Origin: Antitrichia curtipendula
Lineage: Eukaryota > Streptophyta > Bryopsida > Hypnales > Leucodontaceae
Assembly: GCA_951230915.1 (NCBI GenBank)
Contig: OX579637.1
Coordinates: 29,264,001-29,328,000 of the forward strand
DNA length: 64,000 bases
Direction: 5' to 3'
Of this stretch, positions 1-12,100 are shown one piece after another. The notes beneath the pieces were generated by a model. The model was not told the DNA's origin. It was given only the letters and a program-made list of their open reading frames with translations, and ran no database searches. Position 1 is the first letter of the stretch. Each line of letters begins with the position of its first letter. The translations under genes and the position numbers were made by a program.

Positions 1-2617
1 AAATGTCATGGAATTTGATTTGGGAAGGCACTTGAACAAAATTGTGGAAGTTGCATATACCCTCAAATATTTAAATCCATGAGAATATTTCATTTAAGCG
101 TAATTTTCATCCATCTCCACGTGAACCAAAAAAAATATGGAATAAACTTGGGCCTGTACTTTGATGGCTCCCTACATCAAATGTCAGGGAATTTGATTTG
201 GGAAGGCACTTGAACAAATTTGTAGAAGTTGCAAATACCCTCAAGTATTTAAATCCATGAGAATATTTCATTTGTGCGTAATTTTCATCCATCTCCACGT
301 GAATAAAAAAAAATGTGGAATAAACTTGGGCCTGTACTTTAATGGCTCCCTACATCAAATGTCATAAAATTTGATTTGGGGAGGCACTTGAACAAATTTG
401 TAGAAGTTGCAAATACCCTCAAATATTTAAATCCATGAAAATATTTCATTGTGCGTAATTTTCATCCATCTCCACGTGAATCAAAAAAAATATGGAATAA
501 ACTTGGGCCTGTACTTTGATGGCTCCGTACATCAAATGTCATGGAATTTGATTTGGGAAGGCACTTGAACAAATTTGTAGAAGTTGCAAATACCCTCAAG
601 TATTTAAATCCATGAGGAGATGTCATTTGTGCGTAACTTCCATCCAGCTCCACGTGAATCAAAAAAACATATGGAATAAACTTGGGCCTGTACTTTAATG
701 GCTCCCTACATCAATTGTCATAAAATTTGATTTGGGGAGGCACTTGAACAAGTTTGTAGAAGTTGCAAATACCCTCAAGTATTTAAATCCATGAGAATAT
801 TTCATTTGTGCGTAATTTCCATCCATCTCCTCATGAATAATAAAAATATGGAATAAGCTTGGGCCTACACTTTAATGGCTCTCTACATCAACTGTCCTGG
901 AATTTGAATTGGGAAGGCACTTGAACATTGTAGAAGTTGCAATAAACCTCAAATTTTTGACTCCATGAGAAGATTTCATTTGCGCATAATTTTCATACAT
1001 CTCCACGAGAATCAAAAATAATATAGAATATACTTGGGCCTGTACTTTAATGACCTCCTACATCAAATGTCATGGAATTTGATTGGGAAGGCACTTGAAC
1101 AAATTTATAGAAGTTGCAAATACCCTCAAATATTTGAATCCATGAGAATATTTCATTTGTGCGTAATTTTCATACATCTCCACGTGAATAAAAAAAAATA
1201 TGGAATAAACTTGGGCCTGTACTTTAATGGCTCCCTACATCAAATGTCATGGAATTTGAATTGGGATGGCACTTGAACAAATTTGCAGAAGTTGCAAATA
1301 CCCTCAAATATTTGACTCCATGAGAATATTTCATTTATGCGTAATTTTTATCCATCTCCACGTGAATCAAGAAAAATATGGAATAAACTCGGGCGTATAC
1401 TTTAATGGCTCCCTACATCAAATGTCATGGAATTTGATTTGGTAAGGCACGTGAATTAATTTGTGCAAGTTGCAAATACCTTCAAATAATTAAAGCCATG
1501 AGAATGTTTCATTTGTGCGTAATTTTCATATATCTCTACGTGAATAAAAAAAAAATGGAATAAATTTGAGCTTCTAGTTAAATGGCTCCTTATATCAAAT
1601 GTCATGGAATTTGATTTTGGGAGGCACTTGAACAAATTTGTAGAAGTTGCAAAGACCCTCAAATATTTGAATCCATGAGAATGTTTCATTTCTGCGTAAT
1701 TTTCATCCATCTCCACGTGAATCAAAAAAAAATATAGAATAAACTTGGGCCTGTATTTTAATGGCTCCCTACATCAAATGTCATGGAATTTGGTTTTGGA
1801 AGGCACTTGAACAAAATTGTGGAAGTTGCAAATACCCTCAAATATTTAAATCCATGAGAAGATTTCATTTGTGCGTAATTTTCATCCATCTCCACGTGAA
1901 TCAAAAAAAATATAGAATAAACTTGGGCCTGCACTTTAATGGCTCTCTACATCAAATGTCATGGAATTTGATTTTGGAAGGCACTTGAACAAAATTGTGG
2001 AAGTTGCAAATGCCCTTAAATATTTAAATCCATGAGAATATTTCATTTGTGCTTAATTTTCATCCATCTCTACGTGAATCAAAAAAAATATAGAATAAAC
2101 TTGGGCCTGTACTTTAATGGCTCCCTACATCAAATGTCATGGAATTTGATTTGGGAAGGCACTCGAACAAATTTATAGACATTGCAAATACCCTCAAGTA
2201 TTTAAATCCATGAGAATATTTCATTTGTGCATAATTTTCATACATCTCCCCATGAATCAAAAAAAATATAGAATAAACTTGGGCCTGCACTTTAATGGCT
2301 CCCTACATCAAATGTCATGGAATTTGATTTTGGAAGGCACTTGAACAAAATTGTGGAAGTTGCAAATACCCTCAAATATTTAAATCCATGAGATTGTTTC
2401 ATTTGTGCGTAATTTTCATACATCTCCACGTGAATCAAAAAGAATATAAAATAAACTTGGGCTTGTACTTTAATGGCTCCCTACATCAAATGTCATGGAA
2501 TTCGATTTGGGGTGGCACTCGAACAAATTTATAGACATTGCAAATACCCTCAAGTATTTAAATCCATGAGAATATTTCATTTGTGCATAATTTTCATACA
2601 TCTCCTCATGAATCAAA
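1..2617. repeat. Satellite A tandem array, about 178-bp monomer
   Basis: The phrase CTTGGGCCTGTACTTTAATG recurs near 147, 326, 504, 682, 859, 1034, 1211, 1389, 1746, 1923, 2101, 2279 and 2457. This gives a period of 175-179 bp and about 14-15 head-to-tail copies. Monomers differ by scattered substitutions and short A-run indels. Each carries a CCATCTCCACGTGAATCAAA block with a CACGTG core. Open frames inside are by-products of the repeat. The array runs off the left edge, so its full length is unknown. The period is close to that of many plant centromeric or heterochromatic satellites, but nothing here shows centromere function. Confidence 0.93.
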
Positions 2618-5600
2618 AAACAGTCGAGGTAACAGTGTTGAAGATGATGTCGTTTGTGACTAAATCAACCTCAGGAATCGAGGGATCATTAGTAATCACA
2701 AGCTCCTGAGGTTGTCTTGCGATGGAAGAGGCCAATGATCGAACCAACAACAAGGCCTTGAACTTCAAAGTCTAGAAATCAAATCAACTTGAAATTAGAG
2801 ACTACAAATGAAAGCTAAGGAAATACAACAAAAATTGAATGAACACAAAAAGTTAAAAGCTTTCATTTACTACTTACATTTTTAGATGGATTCATAGGAT
2901 TTGCCAAGTGTAAGCTGTTAATGATAGTCCATTCGTCCTTGATCTTGAATTTGTAGTTCTTGAAAAATCCTGCCACTTCTTTCTTCACTGTAAGACTGTC
3001 AGGATAAAATAATAGGAACGCTCCGTCATCATGAAGATAAGTAAGAGAAAATGCCATCATTACGTGGAGGAAACTTGGAATGATGGCATTCCAGTGCGGA
3101 ATTTGAGATGGCGGATTTGAAACCCCTGGAACGCAAAGACCATCTGGATATTCTGCAATAATGAGGTCCACAGCAAGTCTCTTTTGCACTTGGCCATCAA
3201 AAAAGAACTCTTTGCCTTCACCAACCTACAAAAATAAATTTCAAGATTTCTAATTCATAACTGAAGATGGCAAAGTTAATATCCATAACAAAATGACATG
3301 AAATAAATAAGAAAAACAATGAAAAGAATGAACTCACCTTTGATAAAAAGGCCACAATCCCGTCATATGGTGTACCAAATGAACCATTTTGCTTCTTCTC
3401 CTCAACAATTCTAACAAAAGAATCATTTAAGATTAAATTTGAAGATGTATGGTTTGTAGACAAAGAAGCCAAATTACTCATCATACCCCTAATCTTAGGA
3501 GGTATCTCAGAAGTAGAAAAATCGGTTGGCACCAAAACCATAGGAGCAAAAGCAGAAGTTGTCTTTTGCCGCTTTGAAGGAGGGAGTATTGCCTCTCCCT
3601 TTGACGAAGAAGGTATAGTAACTGCAAGGTTTTTGACAGTTTCTTGAACCAATACATCTTCATCAGAATCATCAAGATGAACCAATAACTTCTTTGGCTT
3701 TGGCTTTGTTTTCTTGAGCTTCTTGGCTGCTTCTTTATCTACTGTTTTAGGAGCAGCTACAATTGTACCTTTGAGGGCTGGTTCAATAGAATCTCGAAGG
3801 GCAATGTCAGAAGTAGGAGGTCTTTTGAGAGGACAATCCAAATACCACCCACATTGGGCCCAATGCATAGGATCCCAAGCTTTCATGATCCCTTTAGTGA
3901 ACATGCATTCTTCACTTTCTTTGTCTAAGTAATTTGCAAAAAAAGTAGGCAATTTGGAGATGGCTTTAGTAGGGAAAAGCACATACTTGAAGTACCTATA
4001 AAGCACCCTTTGCATAGCTGGTTTGAAATTTAGCTGCTTATCAATCTTGTGATTCTTATGGACCCCCTTGTCCACTGCAAATTCACGAAAGAATGCAGAC
4101 TCCTACAGCAATATGCGCATTGTCTCCACATAATCAAAAATAGTGGGCAAAGGATCCATACCATCTGGAAGATAGTTAACTGACACGCCCAAATCAGCCA
4201 CTGTAGCATCAAAAAGTTTTTCTGTTTCAACAGCCAACTGCCATACACAAAATTTAAATTAGGAGAATGCTATGATTGAATGAAAAGTCTTAAAGAAATA
4301 ACACTAAAATAATAAAATAAGAAAGATAAGTATTCACCTGAGCCCACCATGTAGCTTTATGAAGCCACTCAGGAAAGTCTATATCATTGAATTTTGGTTT
4401 GGGGAATTTGAGAGACTCTCGAAGAGTAGGAGATTTGTTCCACCTCTCAAGCCATTTGATCTTCATAGAAGTATCCATAGCTGAAGTTGCTAGCATCCAT
4501 AGTTTTTCTTGAGTCATTTCTGGGCTTTCATCATGAGTTTCATAGTGCAACTTCACTTGCTCCAAGAAGGCCGTGGTGTGCTTAGGATCCGCAATGGAAA
4601 GTTGTTTCTTCAACTCTAAATGAGAAGCCACCCTCACCCTCTCAACAGCTTTGAAGACCCACTCATCAACTGCACTTGGAGTCCAATCTATTGGATTGGG
4701 ATACTTTTCATAAAATTTTCTTTGTGCAACAGCAGCAGCATCTCTCAACTCTTGCTGCATCAAGTAGAATATTTATAAGGAAATGCAAAATTGCACATGA
4801 TGACAAAATTATTATGCATAGTAGAGCAAGATGGTACTAATTCAAATTAACAACAAGAACAAAAGAATGACTAAAACATTGCAAACAAATATGAAATGAA
4901 AAATAAAACTTTAGAAACGAACCTGGTATAAAACTCCATTTAGAACTTCAATTGTTAATGTGAACCAAGTTCTAAGTTTTGACTTTTGCTTGGCTTCAGC
5001 TGCAGCAAGATCCTCTTTGGAAACAAGTTTTTCAAAGTAAGACAGCGGCTGCCCAACAATACTTTGAATACAATAAAGCTTGTGAACAAGATTTATGGAC
5101 ACATGGGATTTTTGGTTTCTCCTGGCAAAAGAAGATTGATTTTGTTAAACACAATGTGATAAACATCTAATAGAGAAATAAATAAAATAAAATAGTGACA
5201 ATGGCAAGGATCATAATCAAACAAGCTTTAGATACTAAGAAGTCAAATGAAATGAAAATTGCCAAAAAAAAAGAAAAGAAGGAATCACCAGTTGACTTCA
5301 TGTAAAGCTGCCAACATAGTTGCAATGTCCCCCTTGACCTCCAAAATAATGCTTTCAACAGCATAGTGCCATGTGAAGTTGTCTGCGTGATCACGATTGA
5401 TAATAGGCAACCATGCTTGCAAGCGATGGTTACCATCCCATACCATGAACATTTTGCCCGAAAAGACTTTGAGATCATCATCCTTTTCCAATTCTCTTTC
5501 AAATGCATAATTGGCCAGCCTCCAATTGGCACTCCATGATTTAATAACATCATCAGTGACATCTACAGTCTTTCCCTCATTGTTCTCCAAGGCTACATAA

Positions 5601-5885
5601 AAAACTCCATTGCCTTCCATATAACCACAAGTAACAAAATGTGCAGTCAAATTCATCACGTCGTTTTTCAAAAAAGGCCTCACAACCGGCAAAGAAATCA
5701 TACGACATAAAGGAATGTTGATTTTTTGATTTTGCCCTTGGTTGATACCTCAACCGCTCAAGACGAGAAGATGTGTTTACAGTTTCCTTCTTCAAAAAGC
5801 CATGTAATTGTAACTCCAATGGATCTTTAGAAAGAGGCTCAAGTGCAGCAGGTAATCTTTGTGCTTGTGGATCTCCTTGCGTCAA
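2613..5885 (-). pseudogene. ParB/sulfiredoxin-like plus methyltransferase-like gene, decayed, 5' truncated
   Basis: Six exons join in frame with good GT/AG borders: 5885-5289, 5121-4923, 4754-4338, 4237-3338, 3225-2878 and 2771-2613, about 870 codons. Exon 1 encodes a ParB/Srx-type core (VWDGNHRLQAW, with the GNHR signature). Exon 4 has a Lys-rich basic linker. Exon 5 (VDLIIAEYPDG, then a LHDDGAFLLFYP stretch) resembles the second half of a DNA N6/N4 methyltransferase fold with a degenerate catalytic loop. Lesions: a TAG at 4103-4105 (probably from CAG) and a frame change in an A6 run at 5722-5727. Exon 1 begins after an acceptor (TTTTTTCAG), so upstream exons are missing; palindromic repeats lie there instead. 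The stop codon falls in the edge of satellite A, so the 3' end may also be truncated. The ParB assignment rests on the NHR motif; the methyltransferase call is weaker. Confidence 0.62.
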
Positions 5886-6133
5886 TATCTCTGAAAAAAT
5901 ATCAAAATATAATCAATTGCCGTGTACAAATATAATGATTGATGTAATCCTTGAAATAAAATATGAATCATATAAGCTGCAAACAATTTAGTTTGTGTTT
6001 GATGAGTTTTAAAAAATAACCCAGCCGTTAACGGCTAACCAATAATAACAAATAACTTGTATTAGCAAAGCTTCTTTAGAACATAACTCAAACATAAAGG
6101 TCTAGCATGTGATTCCTGCATACAAAAAAATTG
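5886..6133. other. Non-coding spacer with one GCCGTTAACGGC palindrome
   Basis: No gene seen. It holds the intron acceptor tract of the truncated ParB-like gene and, at about 6014, the palindrome GCCGTTAACGGC followed by TAACCAATAATAA. A near-identical stretch occurs at about 13,092. Confidence 0.6.
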
Positions 6134-6765
6134 ATGGCGTATTTAACTACTCTTGGACTATTCAATGAATCCTGGACTAAGCACAATCTACACAAACATC
6201 GGGGGATCTCCCGATGTTTGTATAGATCGGGGGATCCCCCGATGTTTGTATAGATCGTGGGATCCCACGATGTTTGTAGAGATCGTGGGATCCCTTGATG
6301 TTTGTACAGATCGTGGGATCCCACGATGTTTGTATAGATCGTGGGATCCCACGATGTTTGTATAGATCGTGGGATCCCACGATGTTTGTATAGATCGTGG
6401 GATCCCCTGATGTTTGTACAGATCGGGGGATTCCACGATGTTTGTATAGATCGTGGGATCCCCTGATGTTTGTACAGATCGGGGGATCCCACGATGTTTG
6501 TATAGATCGTGGGATCCCCTGATGTTTGTACAGATCGTGGGATCCCACGATGTTTGTAGAGATCGGGGGATCCCACGATGTTTGTATAGATTGGGGGATC
6601 CCACGATGCTTGTATAGATCTCTTGATGTTTTGCATTGATCCCCCGATGAAAATTTAGATTTCCCAGTGATTTAGATAGATCCCCCGATGCTCAATTGAG
6701 AGATCTCTCAATGACTAATATGAATTCTAGACTTTCAGAAGTCCAAAAGTGGTTAAATATGGCAT
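6134..6765. mobile_element. Possible 632-bp inverted-repeat element containing the 28-bp array
   Basis: The left edge (ATGGCGTATTTAACTACTCT, 6134 on) and the right edge (6741-6765) are inverted relative to each other over 25 bp with 4 mismatches. A direct copy of the right edge recurs at 13,883-13,907, exactly where satellite B begins, so this sequence behaves as a terminus. I see no convincing target-site duplication. The ends could belong to this short element or to a 7.8-kb element (6134-13,908) that includes the MULE gene. Confidence 0.42.
6186..6640. repeat. 28-bp palindromic tandem repeat, about 16 copies
   Basis: The unit is GATCGTGGGATCCCACGATG plus TTTGTATA, 28 bp, repeated about 16 times (for example GATCCC at 6261 and 6289). 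The first 20 bases contain a perfect 18-bp palindrome centred on GGATCC; variants carry GGGGGATCCCCC or a TTGAT arm. Because 28 is not a multiple of 3 and the unit has no stop, the minus strand is open in all three frames. None of these frames should be taken as a gene. Confidence 0.93.
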
Positions 6766-6824
6766 ATTGAATTCCATTCGATCTAAAACAAGATAGAACT
6801 GTTCTAGTTTGTATATGTTTATTG

Positions 6825-7500
6825 TAATGAACATAGCAGCCGTTAATGGTTGTCCGTTACGATGTCCAAAGAAATTGCATCATGTAACCAAATCTTATCT
6901 ATTTGGAAAGCAAATTTGAACCTAGAAATTCATGGCCGTTAACGGCTGTCCATTACAAAGTTCCTTGGAAATGCAACATTTTCGCAAATCGTAGCCTATG
7001 CGGAAAACAAATCAGAATCCAAAAATGCATGGCCGTTAACGGCTTTCCATCACGAAGTCCCAAGAAATTGCAGCATATGACCAAATTGTAGCCTATGCGG
7101 AAAGCAAACCATAATCAGAAAATACATGGCCGTTAACGGCTGTCCATTATAAAGCCAAAAAGAATAGCAGCATTTGACCCAACCAAAGCCTATGTAAATC
7201 CTAAACTGGAATCCCAGAAAATGGGGCCATTAACGGCTGTCCATTAGGAAGGCGCAAAAAATTGCAGCATTTGACCATGTTGCAGCTTGTCCATTACCAA
7301 GGCCAAAGAAATTGCTGCATTTGACAACATCATGGACTACATAAACCCTAAACCAGAATCTCCAAAAACGTGGCCGTCAACGGCTGCCCACTATGAAGGC
7401 GCAAGAAGTTGCAGCATTTGACCAAACCGTAGCCTATGCAGAAAACAAACCAATTTCAAGAAGGCCGTGGCCGTTAACGGCTGCCCTCTAAGAAGGCCAA
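6825..7500. repeat. About 97-bp degenerate tandem repeat with GCCGTTAACGGC palindrome
   Basis: The palindrome GCCGTTAACGGC (or a one-base variant) plus TGTCCATTA recurs near 6840, 6933, 7032, 7129, 7209, 7373 and 7471; a degenerate unit lies near 7290. Units also share AAATTGCAGCATTTGACCA and GTAGCCTATG blocks. Short open frames here are repeat by-products. Single copies of the palindrome occur at 6014 and, as GCCGTTAGCGGC, at 13,092. Confidence 0.85.
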
Positions 7501-8169
7501 CCAAAACACAAGCCACGCACCTGTATTTGCTGCACTCTGCGCACTGGAGCCCATCTCGCCGCACAACCTCTGCCCATCTCGCCGCACAACCTCCGCCGCC
7601 GCCTTCGTCGCAGCCTCCGTCGCAGCCTCTCCCTCCTCCATGTTGGTAGCTCCGTCTTCCTCTTCCGTGTGCTCCTGCCGCTACACCTTCAAAAACGGCG
7701 GCCAAAGACAACAAAAGGATTAGGGTGAAAGCTAGTGTCCAAAAAAAACAAAAGAAAACAAGGAAGAGATTGGTAGATATGCCTGAAGAGAATCTTTTGA
7801 ATAACATTTTGAGTTTTTGAAATTTTGAGGCAAATTTTTTTATGCTCATAGATTATATGCTTCAGACTCACTCCAATTTTTTTCAGAATTTTTGGACACA
7901 CTGATGATTTTACAAAAATCGGCAAATTCTGCTGAAAATAAAAGTGGTGGATTTCGCCTAAAAATCAGCGAAATCTGAAGATTTCAGGCCAGATTTCTAA
8001 GATGCTGAATTAGTTTTTAGGCCGTAACTTCTTCAATATGTGTCCGTATTTTACGTGCTATATACCATTGGAATCGCGCTTCCGATGTGAACAAAATGAT
8101 GTAAAGTTGCAAAATGCGCATCTAAGAAAACTTTTCACATACATTCAAATTTAGTATCACTTTGGGTTA
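7501..8169. other. Non-coding; GC-rich CTCGCCGCACAACCTC duplication, then AT-rich DNA
   Basis: 7550-7640 has a direct duplication of CTCGCCGCACAACCTC followed by CCGCCGCCTTCGTCGCAGCC-type repeats, much richer in GC than its surroundings. It could be the remnant of a 5' exon or leader. 7740-8169 is AT-rich with no gene seen. Confidence 0.5.
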
Positions 8170-8571
8170 TTATTTTCTTACCATTTTGTTTGTACTTCCA
8201 AGCTCTTGCTCTTTGTCTTCTCCTCCTCCTTCTTCTTCCTCCACTTTGTTAATATACTGAACTGAGTTATTTTCTTGATCCAAATCACTACAACAAAAAA
8301 CTATATCTGGTTCTAGTTTAGCTTCACATGAAATGGTTTCCACCTCCACGACATCCTCTCCTATTGCTCCACATGAAACAGTACCTCCATATGTTAAATT
8401 CCTTATTGTGCCTGATAGATCAACTGTAGTGATTCGAGGCAACCGTCTAATCATTCTAGCCCTTATCAATTGCCTTCTACTTGAGTAACGAAAGCTACTT
8501 TTCCTCCTTCTTTTCCTACCTTGAACTAGAATGTCCAACGCTAATAATGGAGAAATGATGTTTCCTTGCAT
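8170..8571 (-). CDS. Unrecognised small open frame, basic N-terminal half and acidic tail
   Basis: About 133 codons. The N-terminal half is Arg/Lys-rich (GRKRRRKSSFRYSSRR). The C-terminal part is Glu-rich (KVEEEEGGGEDKEQE). I recognise no domain. The frame opens from an ATG near 8571 and lies divergent from the MULE gene, separated from it by about 620 bp of AT-rich DNA. It may be an exon of a gene I cannot otherwise see, or chance. Confidence 0.3.
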   Translation of the reverse strand: MQGNIISPLLALDILVQGRKRRRKSSFRYSSRRQLIRARMIRRLPRITTVDLSGTIRNLTYGGTVSCGAIGEDVVEVETISCEAKLEPDIVFCCSDLDQENNSVQYINKVEEEEGGGEDKEQELGSTNKMVRK

Positions 8572-9195
8572 CTGAAATAATCAACTAGTAAGGCATTACA
8601 GTATCAACATCCTCTACACTACATCACATACTCTTTAGAGCATGCATTTCTAAATACTACTTCATTCCCTTTCATGGGCTTTTATATTCTATGAGACTCT
8701 TACAACTCCTCTCTAGTAAGCTACAATTCAATTTTCTCTATAATTATTGGCTGTTATTTAAATTGTCATCAACGACTAAATGACGGCTATTTCTTACTGT
8801 TATATGGCCCATCGTCTCTTATTAGTGTTATTTGTAATACTACCAACATTATCTGACACAAATTGGTACATCTATTGTAATATAATCCATTTATTATTGG
8901 TGGTGTGTTAATTCATACCGTCTAAGCCGCCGCCTTATCCACGTATAATTTTTACGTTGCGAGTATATCTTTTTCTATATCAAATCTAGATATGATACGT
9001 ACTAACAAACGTTCAAATCATCAATCCAATTTCAAATTTTGGTGCATCCATGAAAAAGTTCCTTTAATTTTGAATGACACTATTTGTCTCTCCTTCTTTA
9101 TATTTACACCTCCAGCACTTGCAATCAAAAGCTTGATTGCTTCTTCTTCTTTCTTAGTGTTGGTGCTTGTCCGCTATTTTCTTTAGTGCTTCACT
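8572..9195. promoter_or_regulatory. Upstream region of the MULE gene
   Basis: AT-rich and non-coding. A TTTATATTTA stretch near 9097, about 95 bp before the MULE start, is a plausible TATA element. The start is ATGGCTAGT at 9196, with the common plant +4 G. No TIR ending was found here. Confidence 0.35.
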
Positions 9196-12100
9196 ATGGC
9201 TAGTATTGTTGCTAGAGGTCACGAAGTCCCATTGGTTTTACCATTAGGTACTGAAGGTTCTGTACATGTGTCCGTCCATATCCTTCATGTCCGTTTTGGA
9301 TTCTCCCCTTCTTCTATCATCGTAGAGGAAGAAGTCTCAAGCGACTATGGTGTTGTTAAAGAATCTATCTTGCAGTCAAGATATAGCGATCACGAAGGCT
9401 TCTATTGGCTTCTTCATGCAGGACGCTATAGAGTTTATGGTCTATTGCCCGAGCTCTTGTTAGCTTCAACTGAAATGACACATGTTTCTGATACGCCCAA
9501 TATTCAAAGTCCATTATTACGTCCAGTAAAAATGGAGTCTCCAACTAGTGGACGTTCGGAGAATAATATCACGTTCAATGTCAACAATGTTAAGCGTGAG
9601 TTCCTAGGATCACTAATAGAGCTATCTAGTGATTCCGAAGGTGAGACACCAATTCGAGTTAGTCAACATTCCTCCAAGAATGTTGCATTCCCATCCACCT
9701 TAGATTCATCCATTCCTATTGCCTTCCGTACTACCCTTAGTAGTCCTGCATCGTCCGGGTTTTCTCGTCCTCCTCTCCCTCCCAATCCTCGCGAGTCCCA
9801 TAGTGTATTGCAATGCCTTCGTAAATTGTCTTCAGTGCCTGGATCACGGAATGAGCTTGCTCAGATTGATTTTGATGTCGTGGAGTATCAAAAGGTCCAG
9901 TTTATCCCGACTAGATTCGATGGCAACATTCTTTTTGAGTTGCCGCCATGTTCTGGGCCTACATCTGGGGCTAGAAGCATGGAGGGTATGGATAAACGAT
10001 ATGATGGTCACGCATGGTGTCGCAGCATGACGTCTAACATCCACAATGATCTAGGTTTAAAGTTTAGAAAGTCATATTGTGTTGGACATTTCATCTATGA
10101 GAATCCAACATGTGATTACCGCACACGAGCTTTGAAGAATAACAAAACTGAGTGGATTGGGACTACCAAGCATTCTTTTAGCGTAGGTCAGATTCCTCCA
10201 CTAGATTCTACTCTGGTCTATAAAGTTTGTAGACAATCTCCTACTTGCCTCAGTGTATGTGGCTCACGAATTTATTACATACTAAGAGCTGCAGATTTGT
10301 CACGTGCGTGCATCCACTTGGGTGTCCATTCGCATCCAGTTGCTGATGGCCAGTGCAGGGAGTCTCTAGAAGCAATCAATGGATTGATTGCTCATGAAGT
10401 AGCTAGAACTCCAACCGCCAAAACTTCTGCCATTGCCTTGGCAGCAAGCAAAGAGTTCCTCGACACATTCCTTATTCACAATGGACCCGGACCCAAGGAG
10501 ATGCTCCACGGCGATGCGTTAGAGAATGTCATGGATAAGTTCCAGCTCTTTAGCTCGCCCAGTGTACGCAACATGATATCTTCTTTCCGGAGCAACAACA
10601 AGGGTGGTGGCGAGATTGATCGGATTCTTGACATAAAGGGACGTGCCAAAATGGAGTATATCCACGATAGTGTATTTCCAGGACAAGGTCAAGAGAAGGT
10701 CTATTTGTTCAAGATGCTTGTGGATGGACCTGGCAGTGGAGTTGATGTTGTACGACGGATGCAACCTGGCAGCAATCTTGAGAATTGCTTTGTCATGTTT
10801 GATCATGTCAAGAGGGTGAAATCATGGACAACTATTGCTTGTCATGTCTATGACTCTACTTTTTGTAAGGTCATGACTATTGCTGTTTGTGATATGCAAA
10901 GTGAGGGCACTGAAGGCCAGCTCATTTTTTGGCATTGCCTAAATAAGGTCATGGCAAAAAATGGGGTGGCGGATCCAACCTTTAAAGGATTCATGTGTGA
11001 TAGTGCTCAAGCAAACTTTAATGCAGTTCGCATTGTGTATGGATCGGGGGATCCATCCATTCCAATGGTGGACCGTGAAAGGACTTGTTTGTCCCATTGG
11101 GCAACAAGTATGCACAAGCACACAGAGAAGCTAATTGCCAAAGAATTCCAGAACCAGCATATCCGACTTTGCAGGCAGTACAAGGATGCAACATCAATGT
11201 ACGAGGCAGACAAGATGTATCTAGAAATCAGAGCTTGGTGGTATTCCTCTGGAGCTGCATCAGAACCAGCAATTCGTGAACTCGAGGATTGGCTTGCATT
11301 TTGGCACTTTCGATACCGTCAATGGGGCGGATTCATGGAAATGGTATGATCTTTATCCTCATTTTTTTTCTATTTTTTATCTTAAATTTTCAAATCATAA
11401 ACTCAGGAAATAATGATTTCATTCATCATCTTTGCAGAAACTAACAACAACAGAACTAGCGGACATTCCAACATGCAATCTGGCAGAAACGGTGCACAAG
11501 AAATGGATGCAGGCTTCCGGAAAACGCGGATCTGATTTATTTGTTGCCACATGTGATGATTGGGTTCGAGCCTTCAGGCAGATGACCAACTACAGAGCTT
11601 ACTTATGTGGGGGCCCTTCTGGAAAAGGCCCTTCTAAAGAAGATTTGAAATTGAAGAGAGCTATGGCATCTGGAGATGGAAAGAAAATAGCGGATGCACT
11701 CAGTGAAATGCCTGGGGCAGAAGACATCTACACACGAATTCCGCACTTAGAGGGAGAAGAGGTATTTGGGTCCAGCAAAAGAAAATTGGATCTTCCAATT
11801 GGTTCCGAAGGTGATTCTCATCGCCTTGACAAGGTTAACTTTTCTCATCCTCGAGTTCAAACCAGATCAGCCATTGCTAGGGGGCAACTTGGAGTTGCAG
11901 CTGAGGAGTTCAACACGGCCATACTCCATACCCGATCTGTGGTGGAAACGGATTGTGATACATCGGAGTGGCACATAGCAAGAATTTTGCATAAGTCAAG
12001 AAAACGGTGTCATGCCATTCAGAACCACACACAAGCCAAATGCAAGCTATTGGTTGTTAGGCATGGAAAATCCACTACTGCTCCTACTTACAAAGGACAG

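Noticed and set aside
1..2709. Short frames within satellite A (for example HGFKYLRVFATSTNLFK)
   Set aside because: The same peptide recurs with each monomer and frames end at monomer differences; no sign of a translated gene.
6088..6636. Long overlapping open frames on both strands with GSHDLYKHRGIPRS-type peptides
   Set aside because: They come from the 28-bp repeat, which has no stop and so is open in every minus frame; no gene signal beyond the repeat.
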